This document shows, one piece after another, positions 53,895-61,188 of a stretch of 64,000 nt of DNA. Position 1 is the stretch's first letter. Every line of letters starts with the position of its first letter. Both the position numbers and the translations under genes were made by a program. Source of the stretch: Actinomycetes bacterium (GTDB lineage: Bacteria > Actinomycetota > Acidimicrobiia > Acidimicrobiales > Palsa-688); NCBI GenBank assembly GCA_021838445.1, contig JAKCDU010000012.1:1-64000 (forward strand), read 5' to 3'. Under the pieces are notes generated by a model. It saw nothing but the letters and a program-made list of their open reading frames with translations. It did not search any database and was not told where the DNA came from.

Positions 53895-55190
53895 ATGAAG
53901 CCGCCTCCCGCCCACCGGGCCACGACCGCCCATCTCCAGGCGGTTTACCCCTTCGCGTCCTCCGGCGGGATCGGCGGGGCAGGTCCGCTGCTGGGCAGAG
54001 ACGTGTTGGGCGGCCCGTTCTCGTTCGATCCGTGGGAGCTGTACCGGTCGGGCCGTATCACCAACCCCAACCTGGTGGTGCTGGGACAGCTCGGCCGGGG
54101 CAAGTCCACCTTCGTCAAGATCCTGGTCTGGCGCCAGCTGGCCTTCGGTCGCCGGGCGTGGATCATGGACCCCAAAGGGGAGTATGGTCCGCTGGCGCGG
54201 GCCTGCGGCACAGAGCCGCTGGCCCTGGTCCCCGGCGGTTCGGTCCGGCTCAACCCTCTCGACGGCATCAGTCGCACCGCGTCCGGCGGCGGCACCGGTG
54301 GCACCCGGCGGGCCACGGATCTGGTGTCGACCCTGGTGGCCACCTCACTCCGGCGCCTGCTGGCGCCCGAGGAGAGGGCGGCCATCGACCTGGCCGTCCA
54401 CCACCTGGCCGAAGGTGGGCCGAGCCCCACCCTCCCCGACCTCGTGGAGGTCCTGCTCCAGCCCTCACCGGAATCGGCCGCAACCGTCGGGACCGACGTG
54501 GCCGGCCTGGCGAGGGCCGGGCGCGACGTGGCCCTGGAGATCCGTCGCATGGTGAGAGGAGATCTGGCCGGCATGTTCGACGGGGAGACCTCGGGGCGCA
54601 TCGACGACAGTGACGCCGCGGTGGTGGTGATCGACCTCTCCGCGGTGTTCGCGTCCCCGGCCCTGCCTCTGATCATGACCTGCGCGGCGGCGTGGCTGCA
54701 GGGAGCGCTGGCCGCGGCCGACGGAGTCAAGCGTCTGGTGGTGATCGACGAGGCGTGGGCCATCCTCAATGACCCGGCCATCGCCCGCTGGTGTCAGGCC
54801 AACTTCAAGCTGTCCCGCTCGTTGGGTATCGCCAATGTGGTGGTGGCCCATCGGGTGTCCGACCTGTCGGCGGCCGGCGCCGACGGATCCGCCGAGGAGA
54901 AGTTGGCCACCGGTCTTCTGGCTGACTCCGAGACCAGGGTGGTGTTCGGCCAGCCCCCCTCCGAGGCCCGAGCGACGGCGAGGGAACTGGCGCTCAGTCG
55001 GGCCGAAGCCGACCTGATACCCCGGCTCCCGAGAGGCATGGCCCTGTGGCGGGTGGGATCACAGTCCCATCTCGTCGAGCACGTGCTCGGCCGCGCCGAG
55101 GCGGTGCTGGTCGATACCGACGCGGCCATGCGGGACAACCCCCGCCAGTTCCCAGGATCTGGTGCCGATTTCTCGGGAACTGAAGGGTAG
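53895..55190 (+). CDS. VirB4-like T4SS ATPase (C-terminal ATPase part only)
   Basis: This is the AAA motor that energises pilus assembly and transfer. The 431-aa protein has Walker A GQLGRGKS (64-71), WIMDPKGEYGPLARACG, Walker B LVVIDEAWAIL, and the sensor region VVAHRVSDL. A normal VirB4 is about twice as long; the missing N-terminal half seems to be supplied by the SCO6880 protein. The final ~20 residues (FPGSGADFSGTEG) run to the point where the recombinase element begins, so the natural C-terminus may have been altered by that insertion. Confidence 0.85.
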   Translation: MKPPPAHRATTAHLQAVYPFASSGGIGGAGPLLGRDVLGGPFSFDPWELYRSGRITNPNLVVLGQLGRGKSTFVKILVWRQLAFGRRAWIMDPKGEYGPLARACGTEPLALVPGGSVRLNPLDGISRTASGGGTGGTRRATDLVSTLVATSLRRLLAPEERAAIDLAVHHLAEGGPSPTLPDLVEVLLQPSPESAATVGTDVAGLARAGRDVALEIRRMVRGDLAGMFDGETSGRIDDSDAAVVVIDLSAVFASPALPLIMTCAAAWLQGALAAADGVKRLVVIDEAWAILNDPAIARWCQANFKLSRSLGIANVVVAHRVSDLSAAGADGSAEEKLATGLLADSETRVVFGQPPSEARATARELALSRAEADLIPRLPRGMALWRVGSQSHLVEHVLGRAEAVLVDTDAAMRDNPRQFPGSGADFSGTEG

Positions 55191-55238
55191 GTGCTGGTGC
55201 GGAGCCTACCGGCCGCCGTGGGTTGGGGGAACCGGCGG

Positions 55239-55646
55239 TCAGCCGGCTTTGCGCCCGGGCGGGGTTTCGGGTGTGAGGAGCTGGTGGACGCGCTGGTGGG
55301 AGATACCGAGGATGGCGGCGGCGTCGCGCATGCTGATGCCGCGGCTGGTGAGGGCGACGGCGGCTTTGCGGGTCTGCTCGATGGCCAGGCGGTCGGCGTT
55401 GCGGGCGTGCTCTCGGGCTTTTCGGGCTTGCTCGACGGTTCGGCCGGTGGCTTTCGGCAGCACGGGTCGGGCCACGAGCTCGATGGCAGCTTCGTCGGTC
55501 TGGAACCACAAGGCGGCGGCTTCGCGCATGCGGGTGAGGGCTTGGTCGATGGTCTTGCCCCAGGTGTGGACCCGGGGTTCCTCGGCCAGCTCGACCGACC
55601 AGCGCCCGTCGTCTTCGTGTTCGAGGCACGCGGTGTAGGTGGTCAC
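55239..55646 (-). CDS. hicB: HicB family antitoxin
   Basis: The 135-aa protein has a partly degraded RNase-H-like HicB fold at the N-terminus (YTACLEHEDDGRWSVELAEEP, TWGKTIDQALTRMREAAALWF). A C-terminal DNA-binding helix-turn-helix follows (SRGISMRDAAAILGISHQRVHQLL). It should neutralise HicA and repress its own operon. The GTG at 55646 is placed by GGAGG (55655-55651). The frame upstream to 55793 is the shadow of hicA. It ends 48 nt from the virB4 stop. Confidence 0.88.
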   Translation of the reverse strand: MTTYTACLEHEDDGRWSVELAEEPRVHTWGKTIDQALTRMREAAALWFQTDEAAIELVARPVLPKATGRTVEQARKAREHARNADRLAIEQTRKAAVALTSRGISMRDAAAILGISHQRVHQLLTPETPPGRKAG

Positions 55647-55675
55647 GGTGTCCTCCTTCGTGTTGGTGTCGATTC

Positions 55676-55876
55676 TCATTTGGTCAGCCATTTGGGGCCG
55701 AGGCAGGGCTCGAGGTCGCGTTCTATGGACCGCAGCGTGCCCGGGGTGATGTCGCCGGCGTGGAGGGGGATCACGGTCTGGCAGGTGGCGCACCGCCAGA
55801 TCTGGTGCGATCCTCGTTGGCGCACGGAGTGGCAGCCGTGGTCGAGCAATATGCGGATCACCGCCCGAGCCGTCAC
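55676..55876 (-). CDS. hicA: HicA family toxin (mRNA interferase)
   Basis: The 66-aa dsRBD-like protein has the catalytic His24 in RQRGSHQIWR, then VIPLHAGDITPGTLRSIERDLE, the HicA pattern. HicA cleaves mRNA; HicB blocks it. The order hicA-hicB with a 29-nt gap is usual. Two extra Cys (CATC) give a small CxxC. The GTG at 55876 is 4 nt downstream of the recombinase-like gene stop, so hicAB may be read from the recombinase operon too. Confidence 0.88.
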   Translation of the reverse strand: MTARAVIRILLDHGCHSVRQRGSHQIWRCATCQTVIPLHAGDITPGTLRSIERDLEPCLGPKWLTK

Positions 55877-55880
55877 CGCC

Positions 55881-57632
55881 TCAGTCTACCGTCCTAGACG
55901 GATACCTGTCCAGGTCATTGGACGGATGTTGTTCTGTCCGGTGGGCGAGGTCGGGATGGCCGAGGGTGCCGGCGTAGCGCATGGCGGTGCCCACGGTGAT
56001 GCCGAAGAGGTCGCAGATACGGCGGATGTCGCCTCCGGTGGCGTGGATCTCGGCGAGGATGCGGTCTTCTCGGAGGGCTTGGGGGCGCAGACCGGTTCCC
56101 TTCCAGGGGAACTGTTTGCCGATCGGGACCAGTCTGGGGGCGCTGACCCGGCCGACGAACAGGTGGGGATTGATGCTGGCCGGCCAGGTCCGGTTGCGGT
56201 GATCGAGCCAGGCGCCGAGGCGTATTCGTACGGGGCCGGCGAGCGGGATATCTCGGCCGTCGAGGTGGAGTCGTCCGTCGACGATGTCGGTCAGTTGCAA
56301 CCCGGTGAGCTGTTGGGCAGTGAGGGCGTGGAAGGCGACCAGGGCCACCGCCAGCGCCACCGCCGGGTCGGCCGAGTCGAGGGCGTGGCGGACGGCGACG
56401 GTGTCGAGAGGCAAGGGCACGGTGGCGTTCACGGCCGTGATGGGCATGCCCCGGGTGGGGTTGGTGAAGATCAGTTTGCGGGCCTTGAGGACCTTGAACA
56501 GCGACCGCAGTCCGTACTCGGCCCAGTTGCGTCTCGACCCGCTGGGGGGCAGCGCGGCGCGCACCTGTTCGGGCGTGATCTCGGCCAGGGATTGGTGGCC
56601 GGCGTCGGCCCAGGCCTCGATGATTCCGGCGATTCCCATGATGTGGATGCGGGCGGTTTGGGGATCCCGGGAGCGTTGCCGGGGGGCGGTGCTGCTCCCG
56701 TCGAGCATGATCTCGAGCCAGATCTCCAGCTGCGCTTTCATCGGTTCGGGCAGGTGGGCGGTCTTGGCCGCGAAGTAGCGCTCGACATGGGAGATGCGGT
56801 CGTCGATGAGCATGTCGGCCGCCGCCACGACGTCGAGGGTGGAGGTGATGTTGCCGTCATAGCGGGGCAGTTGGGCCACGTCGGTGGCGCGGATCTTCGC
56901 TCCTGGGGTGTCTTGGAGGACCTGCAGGAGTCGCAGGGATCGGATGACATCGTTGGTCTGGCGTCGGGACCGTCCGTGGCGAGCGGCGTGGTCGCGTACC
57001 ACCGCGGAGCAGTGTCGGATCAGGTCGCTGTCGGCGTCGAAGGCCCGTTCGCGTACCACTACCGGGTCGGGGTCCATCCAGAACAGGGACTCCTGACGCC
57101 AGGCCAGGGGCCGGAACCCGGTCGGGGTCGGCCGGGATCGTCGTCCCTCCGGTCGGAGCCGGGGGGTGCGGGGCCGCCCGAAGCGCATGTTGGCCAGGAA
57201 CAGCTGCTGGCCATACCGGTTGGCGCCGGGAAGGTCGACTGCTCGGCCGGGTTCTTGGACGCTGCGGGCCTGTGTAAAGCACAGCCGGCAGGCCCGGGCT
57301 TCGCCGACGTGGGTGTGGCGTCCGCAGTATTGGCAGTCACCCAGTGGGTAGTGGGTGTGCCACCACCGGCAGCTCCAGCACCGCCAGTTGTGGGCTCGAT
57401 ACACCCCCCAGGCCAGACAGTCGCGGCAGGTGCCCAGGTGCAGCGGGGCGCCGGGATGGCAGCGGTCGCACAGTCCCTCGCTGAAGTATCGGTCCGCGGT
57501 GGCGCATTTGCGGCAGGCAGGCGGAGTGAACGGCCCGCCCGGCAGGCACTCGTAACAGAAGTCGACCCGCGGTCGCACCCAGGCGACCCGCCGGACCTGG
57601 CAGGCGTTGCAGCGCGCCGGCGGGCGGGTCAC
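55881..57632 (-). CDS. zinc-ribbon recombinase-like protein, third gene of the recombinase trio
   Basis: The 583-aa protein has eight CxxC pairs in residues 8-118 (C8/11, 26/29, 40/43, 55/58, 69/72, 85/88, 100/103, 115/118), i.e. probably four zinc ribbons. A helical region and a C-terminal tyrosine-recombinase-like fold follow. In that fold, HALTAQQLTGLQL lacks the first catalytic Arg. The H-x-x-R box is reduced to Q-A-L-R, while a Tyr remains in AMRYAG. It therefore looks like an accessory or partly inactivated recombinase working with the complete enzyme at 57957-59036. GTG 57632 overlaps the HTH gene stop as GTGA. A 134-bp fragment of a second copy lies at 59211. Confidence 0.8.
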   Translation of the reverse strand: MTRPPARCNACQVRRVAWVRPRVDFCYECLPGGPFTPPACRKCATADRYFSEGLCDRCHPGAPLHLGTCRDCLAWGVYRAHNWRCWSCRWWHTHYPLGDCQYCGRHTHVGEARACRLCFTQARSVQEPGRAVDLPGANRYGQQLFLANMRFGRPRTPRLRPEGRRSRPTPTGFRPLAWRQESLFWMDPDPVVVRERAFDADSDLIRHCSAVVRDHAARHGRSRRQTNDVIRSLRLLQVLQDTPGAKIRATDVAQLPRYDGNITSTLDVVAAADMLIDDRISHVERYFAAKTAHLPEPMKAQLEIWLEIMLDGSSTAPRQRSRDPQTARIHIMGIAGIIEAWADAGHQSLAEITPEQVRAALPPSGSRRNWAEYGLRSLFKVLKARKLIFTNPTRGMPITAVNATVPLPLDTVAVRHALDSADPAVALAVALVAFHALTAQQLTGLQLTDIVDGRLHLDGRDIPLAGPVRIRLGAWLDHRNRTWPASINPHLFVGRVSAPRLVPIGKQFPWKGTGLRPQALREDRILAEIHATGGDIRRICDLFGITVGTAMRYAGTLGHPDLAHRTEQHPSNDLDRYPSRTVD

Positions 57633-57952
57633 AACGGCGGTTCGGACTTCGGTCTACCAAAGCGCGGTGTGACCCTCGGCGAGGCCGTCTCCGAGCTGGC
57701 CGTCTCCTGGCGTCGGGGACGGCGGGCCGCGACCTTCTCCGGTTCGCGGATCAACAGCGCGGCCGGGTCGCAGTCCAACACGGCGCAGATTACGTCGAGA
57801 TCATCGAGTCGGATCGAGGTCGGCGTCCCGGCCCACAAAGCCGACATCTTCCCGGCTGACAGCTCCAGCCCGGCGTCGCCCAGCCGGCGGCGCATCTCCG
57901 CCGACTTCCAGATTCCGCGCTCGGCCGCTTTCAACCGCAGGTTCCACTGCAC
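57629..57952 (-). CDS. small helix-turn-helix protein of the recombinase trio
   Basis: The 107-aa protein has an HTH of the XRE type: GIWKSAEMRRRLGDAGLELSAGKMSALW and then RLDDLDVICAVLDCDPAALL. A basic Ser/Arg/Pro-rich tail follows. The GTG at 57952 starts MQWNLRLKAAERGIW. It begins 4 nt after the tyrosine recombinase stop and overlaps the next gene. It probably binds element DNA and regulates the operon or assists recombination (inference). Confidence 0.82.
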   Translation of the reverse strand: MQWNLRLKAAERGIWKSAEMRRRLGDAGLELSAGKMSALWAGTPTSIRLDDLDVICAVLDCDPAALLIREPEKVAARRPRRQETASSETASPRVTPRFGRPKSEPPL

Positions 57953-57956
57953 CAGG

Positions 57957-59036
57957 TCAGCCTCCTTCGGCGAAACGGGTTTCCAGGCGCCGGTTGGCGG
58001 TCGTCCACGCCTGCTCGATGTGGTCGTCGCGGACGTGGATGTATCCCGACGTGGTGGCCAGCCACTGATGGCCCAAAAGCTCCTGCAGGGCCTTGAGGTC
58101 CATGCCGGCGCCATACAGCGAGGAGGCGCAGAAGTGGCGCAGCACGTGAGGGCTCAGCCGCCCCGACCATCCCGGCAGCCAGGCCGCGGTGGCCACGCAC
58201 AAACCTTGGCGCAACGCGTCGTCGCCGACCCGCCGGCACCGCTCCAAATCAGGGTCGTGCCGTTCGCTGGGCAGCATCGGGGCGTCGGGATCGGACCAGT
58301 CATCTCCGAAGCGATGACGGACCTCGCCCAGCCACCAATCCATCAGCCGGTCGGCGCCGTTGATCGCCGGGACCAGCCGGGCTTTCGGGCCGCGGCCCCG
58401 GCTTCCCTTGCCATGACGGACGTGCAGCTTGCCGAACCCGCCCAGATCGGGCCGCCAGTCGCGGATGTCCAGCATCACTGTCTCGTTGATCCGCAACCCC
58501 AGCCGGCGCCACAGCGACGCCGCGAAATAGTCCCGGGCGGCCGGCAGGTACTTGCGGGCCCCCACCACCGACACCCGCCACTGGGCAAACAGCTCATCGA
58601 CCTCGACCTCCGAGGGCGGCACCCGCACCTTGCCCAACGAAGCGCCCGACTGCCGGTTGAACTCGTCGATCGGCTGCTCCACCACGAACCCCGTCAGAGC
58701 ACGAATGTCGCCCTGATAGCGGCTGATCACGAACTCGAAGAACAACGCCAACGCCCCCGCCTTGCCCGCCCGGGTGGACACGCTACGTCCGGCCCGACGC
58801 TGCTCGACCAGAAAACGGTCCGCGTCGTCACAGGTCGCCGACCACAACGGCCGGCCCAACGACCGGGCGAACTCGATGATCGTCGACCGGGTGTGGCTCA
58901 CATGCCCGTCGCCCAGGCCCGCGGCTGCCATCGCCAACGCGTACTGGTCGACGATCTCCTGCTCGAAGTCCTCAACCTCCTCGCCGCTGCGCAACGCCCG
59001 AGGCGAACCGATGTTGCGAACGGCGGCCAGGCTCAA
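57957..59036 (-). CDS. tyrosine recombinase / site-specific integrase
   Basis: The 359-aa protein has a SAM-like core-binding domain (~20-120) and a complete catalytic set. Arg182 is in RRLGLRINE, Lys210 in RHGKGSR, His297 and Arg300 in LSPHVLRHF, His323 in LLGHQ and nucleophile Tyr332 in SGYIHV. It should cut and rejoin DNA as the main enzyme of the element. The frame starts at TTG 59036; a later start would cut into conserved sequence only slightly. First gene of a tight three-gene operon. Confidence 0.92.
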   Translation of the reverse strand: MSLAAVRNIGSPRALRSGEEVEDFEQEIVDQYALAMAAAGLGDGHVSHTRSTIIEFARSLGRPLWSATCDDADRFLVEQRRAGRSVSTRAGKAGALALFFEFVISRYQGDIRALTGFVVEQPIDEFNRQSGASLGKVRVPPSEVEVDELFAQWRVSVVGARKYLPAARDYFAASLWRRLGLRINETVMLDIRDWRPDLGGFGKLHVRHGKGSRGRGPKARLVPAINGADRLMDWWLGEVRHRFGDDWSDPDAPMLPSERHDPDLERCRRVGDDALRQGLCVATAAWLPGWSGRLSPHVLRHFCASSLYGAGMDLKALQELLGHQWLATTSGYIHVRDDHIEQAWTTANRRLETRFAEGG

Positions 59037-59404
59037 CGACCAGCCGGTTCACTCAGACAGCACATTCGTCGACTATACCGACTAACCGTCAGGAATCCCG
59101 ACCATCCGTCATTCAAACGTAGTTGGACCGCGAACCCGCCCCTACCTGCACCAGCCCCTCAAAGCACGCCGCAGCCCACAGACGAACCCGAAGGAATGGA
59201 GATTAACCCCCGCCAGCGCCACGGCGGGGTCGGCCGAGTCCAGGGCGTGGCGGACAGCCGCGGTGTCGAGGGGCGAGGGCACGGTGGCGTTCACGGCTGT
59301 GAGGGGCATGCCCCGGGTGGGGTTGGTGAAGATCAGCTTGCGGGAACAGAGATTGACCCGGCCGGTTCGGCGCCGGGCCACGGCCAGCCCGGAAGGTCTT
59401 CCAC
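59037..59404. other. intergenic edge of the recombinase element
   Basis: This 368-nt stretch between the recombinase start and virD4 holds no complete gene. Its left part (59037-59150) is relatively AT-richer and should contain the recombinase promoter. The right part holds the decayed 134-bp copy at 59211-59344 and about 60 nt that lead into virD4. Confidence 0.7.
59211..59344 (-). pseudogene. fragment of a second zinc-ribbon recombinase gene
   Basis: These 134 nt align without gaps to 56349-56482, inside the 583-aa gene, with about 11 differences by hand count (roughly 92% identity). They lie in the same orientation. Translated, the shared piece reads RKLIFTNPTRGMPLTAVNAT and on to AVRHALDSADPAVALA. 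It is a relic of an earlier or second copy of the element. Confidence 0.88.
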
Positions 59405-61132
59405 TTGACCGCCGACAGCACCCGTGGACCCCGGGCCGGCTCGCCCTCGGAGACGCTGCTCCTCGGCGTGCTGGGTGTGGTCGCGGCGCTCGGAGCCTGG
59501 TTCTGGGTGGCCTCCAGCCTGGCCGCGTGGGTCAGCACCGGACGCTGGCCCGACTACCCCCTCCGGGGGGCCTGGGTGGCGGCCTTCCGTTTCGGGGCCG
59601 ACGCCGGGCGGCCGCTGCGGGCCTGGGTGGGGCGCGGCTCGCCCGGCCCCGCCCCGGGGGGCGCCTCGGCCTTGGTCTTCTACCCCATCGGGGCGGCCAT
59701 CGGAGCCGGCCTGGCGATCGTCGCCGTGGTGATGGCCCGGGCCATAGCCCGTCCCCGCGACGCCAGGACGGTTGGTGCCCGGTGGGCGAGGCGCGCCGAC
59801 CTGCGGCCGGTAGCGGTGCGAAGCGGGCGGACCCGGGGCCGGTTGGTGATCGGTCGACCAGCCGGCGGGCGGGGCCTGGTGGCCACCGAGTCCCGCCATT
59901 CGCTCCTGGTGATAGGCCCCACCCAATCGGGCAAGACCACCGGCCTGGCCGTGCCCGCCATCCTCGAGTGGTCCGGTCCGGTGGTCGCCACTTCGGTCAA
60001 GGACGACCTGGCCCAAGCCACGTGCGGGTGGCGATCCCGGGGTGGCCCGTGCTGGCTGTTCGACCCGACCGTGAGCAGCGCGATGGAGGGGCCGTCGCGC
60101 TCGCGATGGTCTCCGCTGTCGGCATGCGGCACCTGGTCGCAGGCCCAGAAGATGGCCTCCTGGCTGGTGGAGTCCACGCCGGGGCGTAGCGGCATGGCCG
60201 ACGCGGCCTTCTGGTACAGCGCGGCGGCCAAGCACCTGGCCCCCTTGCTCCTCGCCGCCGAACGAGGCGCCCTGCCCATGGCCGACGTGGTCCGTTGGAC
60301 CGACACCGAGAACTTCGACGAGCCGGGCACCCTCCTCCACCTGAGCGGGGAGGCCGAGGCGGCGGTGGCCCTCCAGGCCTGCCAGGGTCGCGACGAGCGC
60401 ATCCGCAGTTCGGTCACCACCACCTTGGAGACGGTGCTCTCACCCTTCTCCGATCCTCACGTGGCCCGTTCCACGGCGGCCACCGACGTCGATGTAGCCG
60501 CCCTGCTGGAGCGGAGCGGCACCCTCTTCCTCTGCGGTCCCTCCCACGAGCAGGCCCGGGTCCAGGGGCTGTTCGCATCCCTCGTGTCCACCGTCATCGC
60601 CGCCGCCGTCACCGAGGTCGGCCGCCGGGGCGCCCCGCTCGATCCGCCCCTGCTGGTGGTGCTCGACGAGGCGGCCAACATCGCCCCGGTGCGGGACCTC
60701 GACACTCTGGCTTCGACCGCCGCCGGTCTCGGCATCCAGTTGGTCACGGTCTGCCAGGACCTGTCACAGCTGACGGCCCGCTACGGCCCCGAGCGGTCGC
60801 GGACCATCGCCAACAATCACCGGGCCAAGCTGCTGCTGAGTGGGGTGGGTGACCTGCAGACCCTGGATCTGCTCTCGGGCCTGGCCGGTGAGCAATCGGT
60901 GCGCGAGACGTCGTTCACCAGGGACATGAGGACCGGCTCCGCCACCCGGTCCGACTCGACCCGGATTCGCCGCCTGGCGCCCACCGACGAGCTGCGCCGC
61001 GTGGCCCCCGGCCACGGTGTACTGGTCTACGGTCACCTCCCGCCGGTACGGGTCAGGCTGCGCCCCTGGTACTCCGATCCGGTGCTGCGCCGACGGTCCG
61101 AGGCGGGCGGAGCGACCCCGGGGGGCGCCTGA
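59405..61132 (+). CDS. VirD4/TraG-like type IV coupling protein
   Basis: It delivers the relaxase-DNA complex to the secretion channel. The 575-aa protein has two N-terminal membrane segments (~18-44 and ~90-112). Walker A VIGPTQSGKTT, SVKDDLAQATCGW, Walker B LLVVLDEAANIAPV, and QDLSQLTARYG follow, with the typical TraG tail. It starts at TTG 59405, without an SD, about 60 nt after the recombinase relic, so its original upstream context (behind virB4) is lost. Last gene of the transfer module. Confidence 0.88.
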   Translation: MTADSTRGPRAGSPSETLLLGVLGVVAALGAWFWVASSLAAWVSTGRWPDYPLRGAWVAAFRFGADAGRPLRAWVGRGSPGPAPGGASALVFYPIGAAIGAGLAIVAVVMARAIARPRDARTVGARWARRADLRPVAVRSGRTRGRLVIGRPAGGRGLVATESRHSLLVIGPTQSGKTTGLAVPAILEWSGPVVATSVKDDLAQATCGWRSRGGPCWLFDPTVSSAMEGPSRSRWSPLSACGTWSQAQKMASWLVESTPGRSGMADAAFWYSAAAKHLAPLLLAAERGALPMADVVRWTDTENFDEPGTLLHLSGEAEAAVALQACQGRDERIRSSVTTTLETVLSPFSDPHVARSTAATDVDVAALLERSGTLFLCGPSHEQARVQGLFASLVSTVIAAAVTEVGRRGAPLDPPLLVVLDEAANIAPVRDLDTLASTAAGLGIQLVTVCQDLSQLTARYGPERSRTIANNHRAKLLLSGVGDLQTLDLLSGLAGEQSVRETSFTRDMRTGSATRSDSTRIRRLAPTDELRRVAPGHGVLVYGHLPPVRVRLRPWYSDPVLRRRSEAGGATPGGA

Positions 61133-61188
61133 CCCCCGGGGTCGGCGGCGACCCCGGGGGTGCCCCTTCCGGGCCCCCCGGTCCATCT

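Larger units (their letters stand above)
55239..59036 (-). mobile_element. tyrosine-recombinase element with three recombination genes and HicAB cargo
   Basis: Five minus-strand genes in one direction: tyrosine recombinase, small HTH protein, zinc-ribbon recombinase-like protein, hicA, hicB. They separate virB4 from virD4, two genes that normally share an operon, and are transcribed against it. A decayed direct repeat of the zinc-ribbon gene lies on the right flank (59211-59344). I could not find clear terminal repeats or target duplications, so the edges given are gene edges. Confidence 0.7.
48645..61132. mobile_element. integrated conjugation module (relaxase plus minimal type IV secretion system)
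   Basis: Between the CPBP gene and the ligD polymerase gene lie a MobF relaxase (-), and on the plus strand a VirB2-like pilin, TrbL/VirB6, SCO6880, VirB4 and VirD4 genes. The set is what actinobacterial conjugative elements carry. Components such as a VirB1-like hydrolase or VirB8/VirB10 homologues are not seen. No flanking direct repeat or tRNA target is visible, so ends are set by gene content. The plus-strand operon is interrupted at 55191-59404 by a recombinase element. Confidence 0.75.

Noticed and set aside
55191-59404. Terminal inverted repeats or target duplication at the element edges
   Set aside because: GTAGGTGCTGGTGC near 55189 and CTACCTGCACCAGC near 59144 look vaguely inverted but do not align well enough to claim.
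55191-59408. A 1405-codon open frame on the plus strand across the recombinase element
   Set aside because: It is antisense to five genes with clear family motifs and its translation is Gly/Val/Arg-rich without domains; high GC leaves such frames open.
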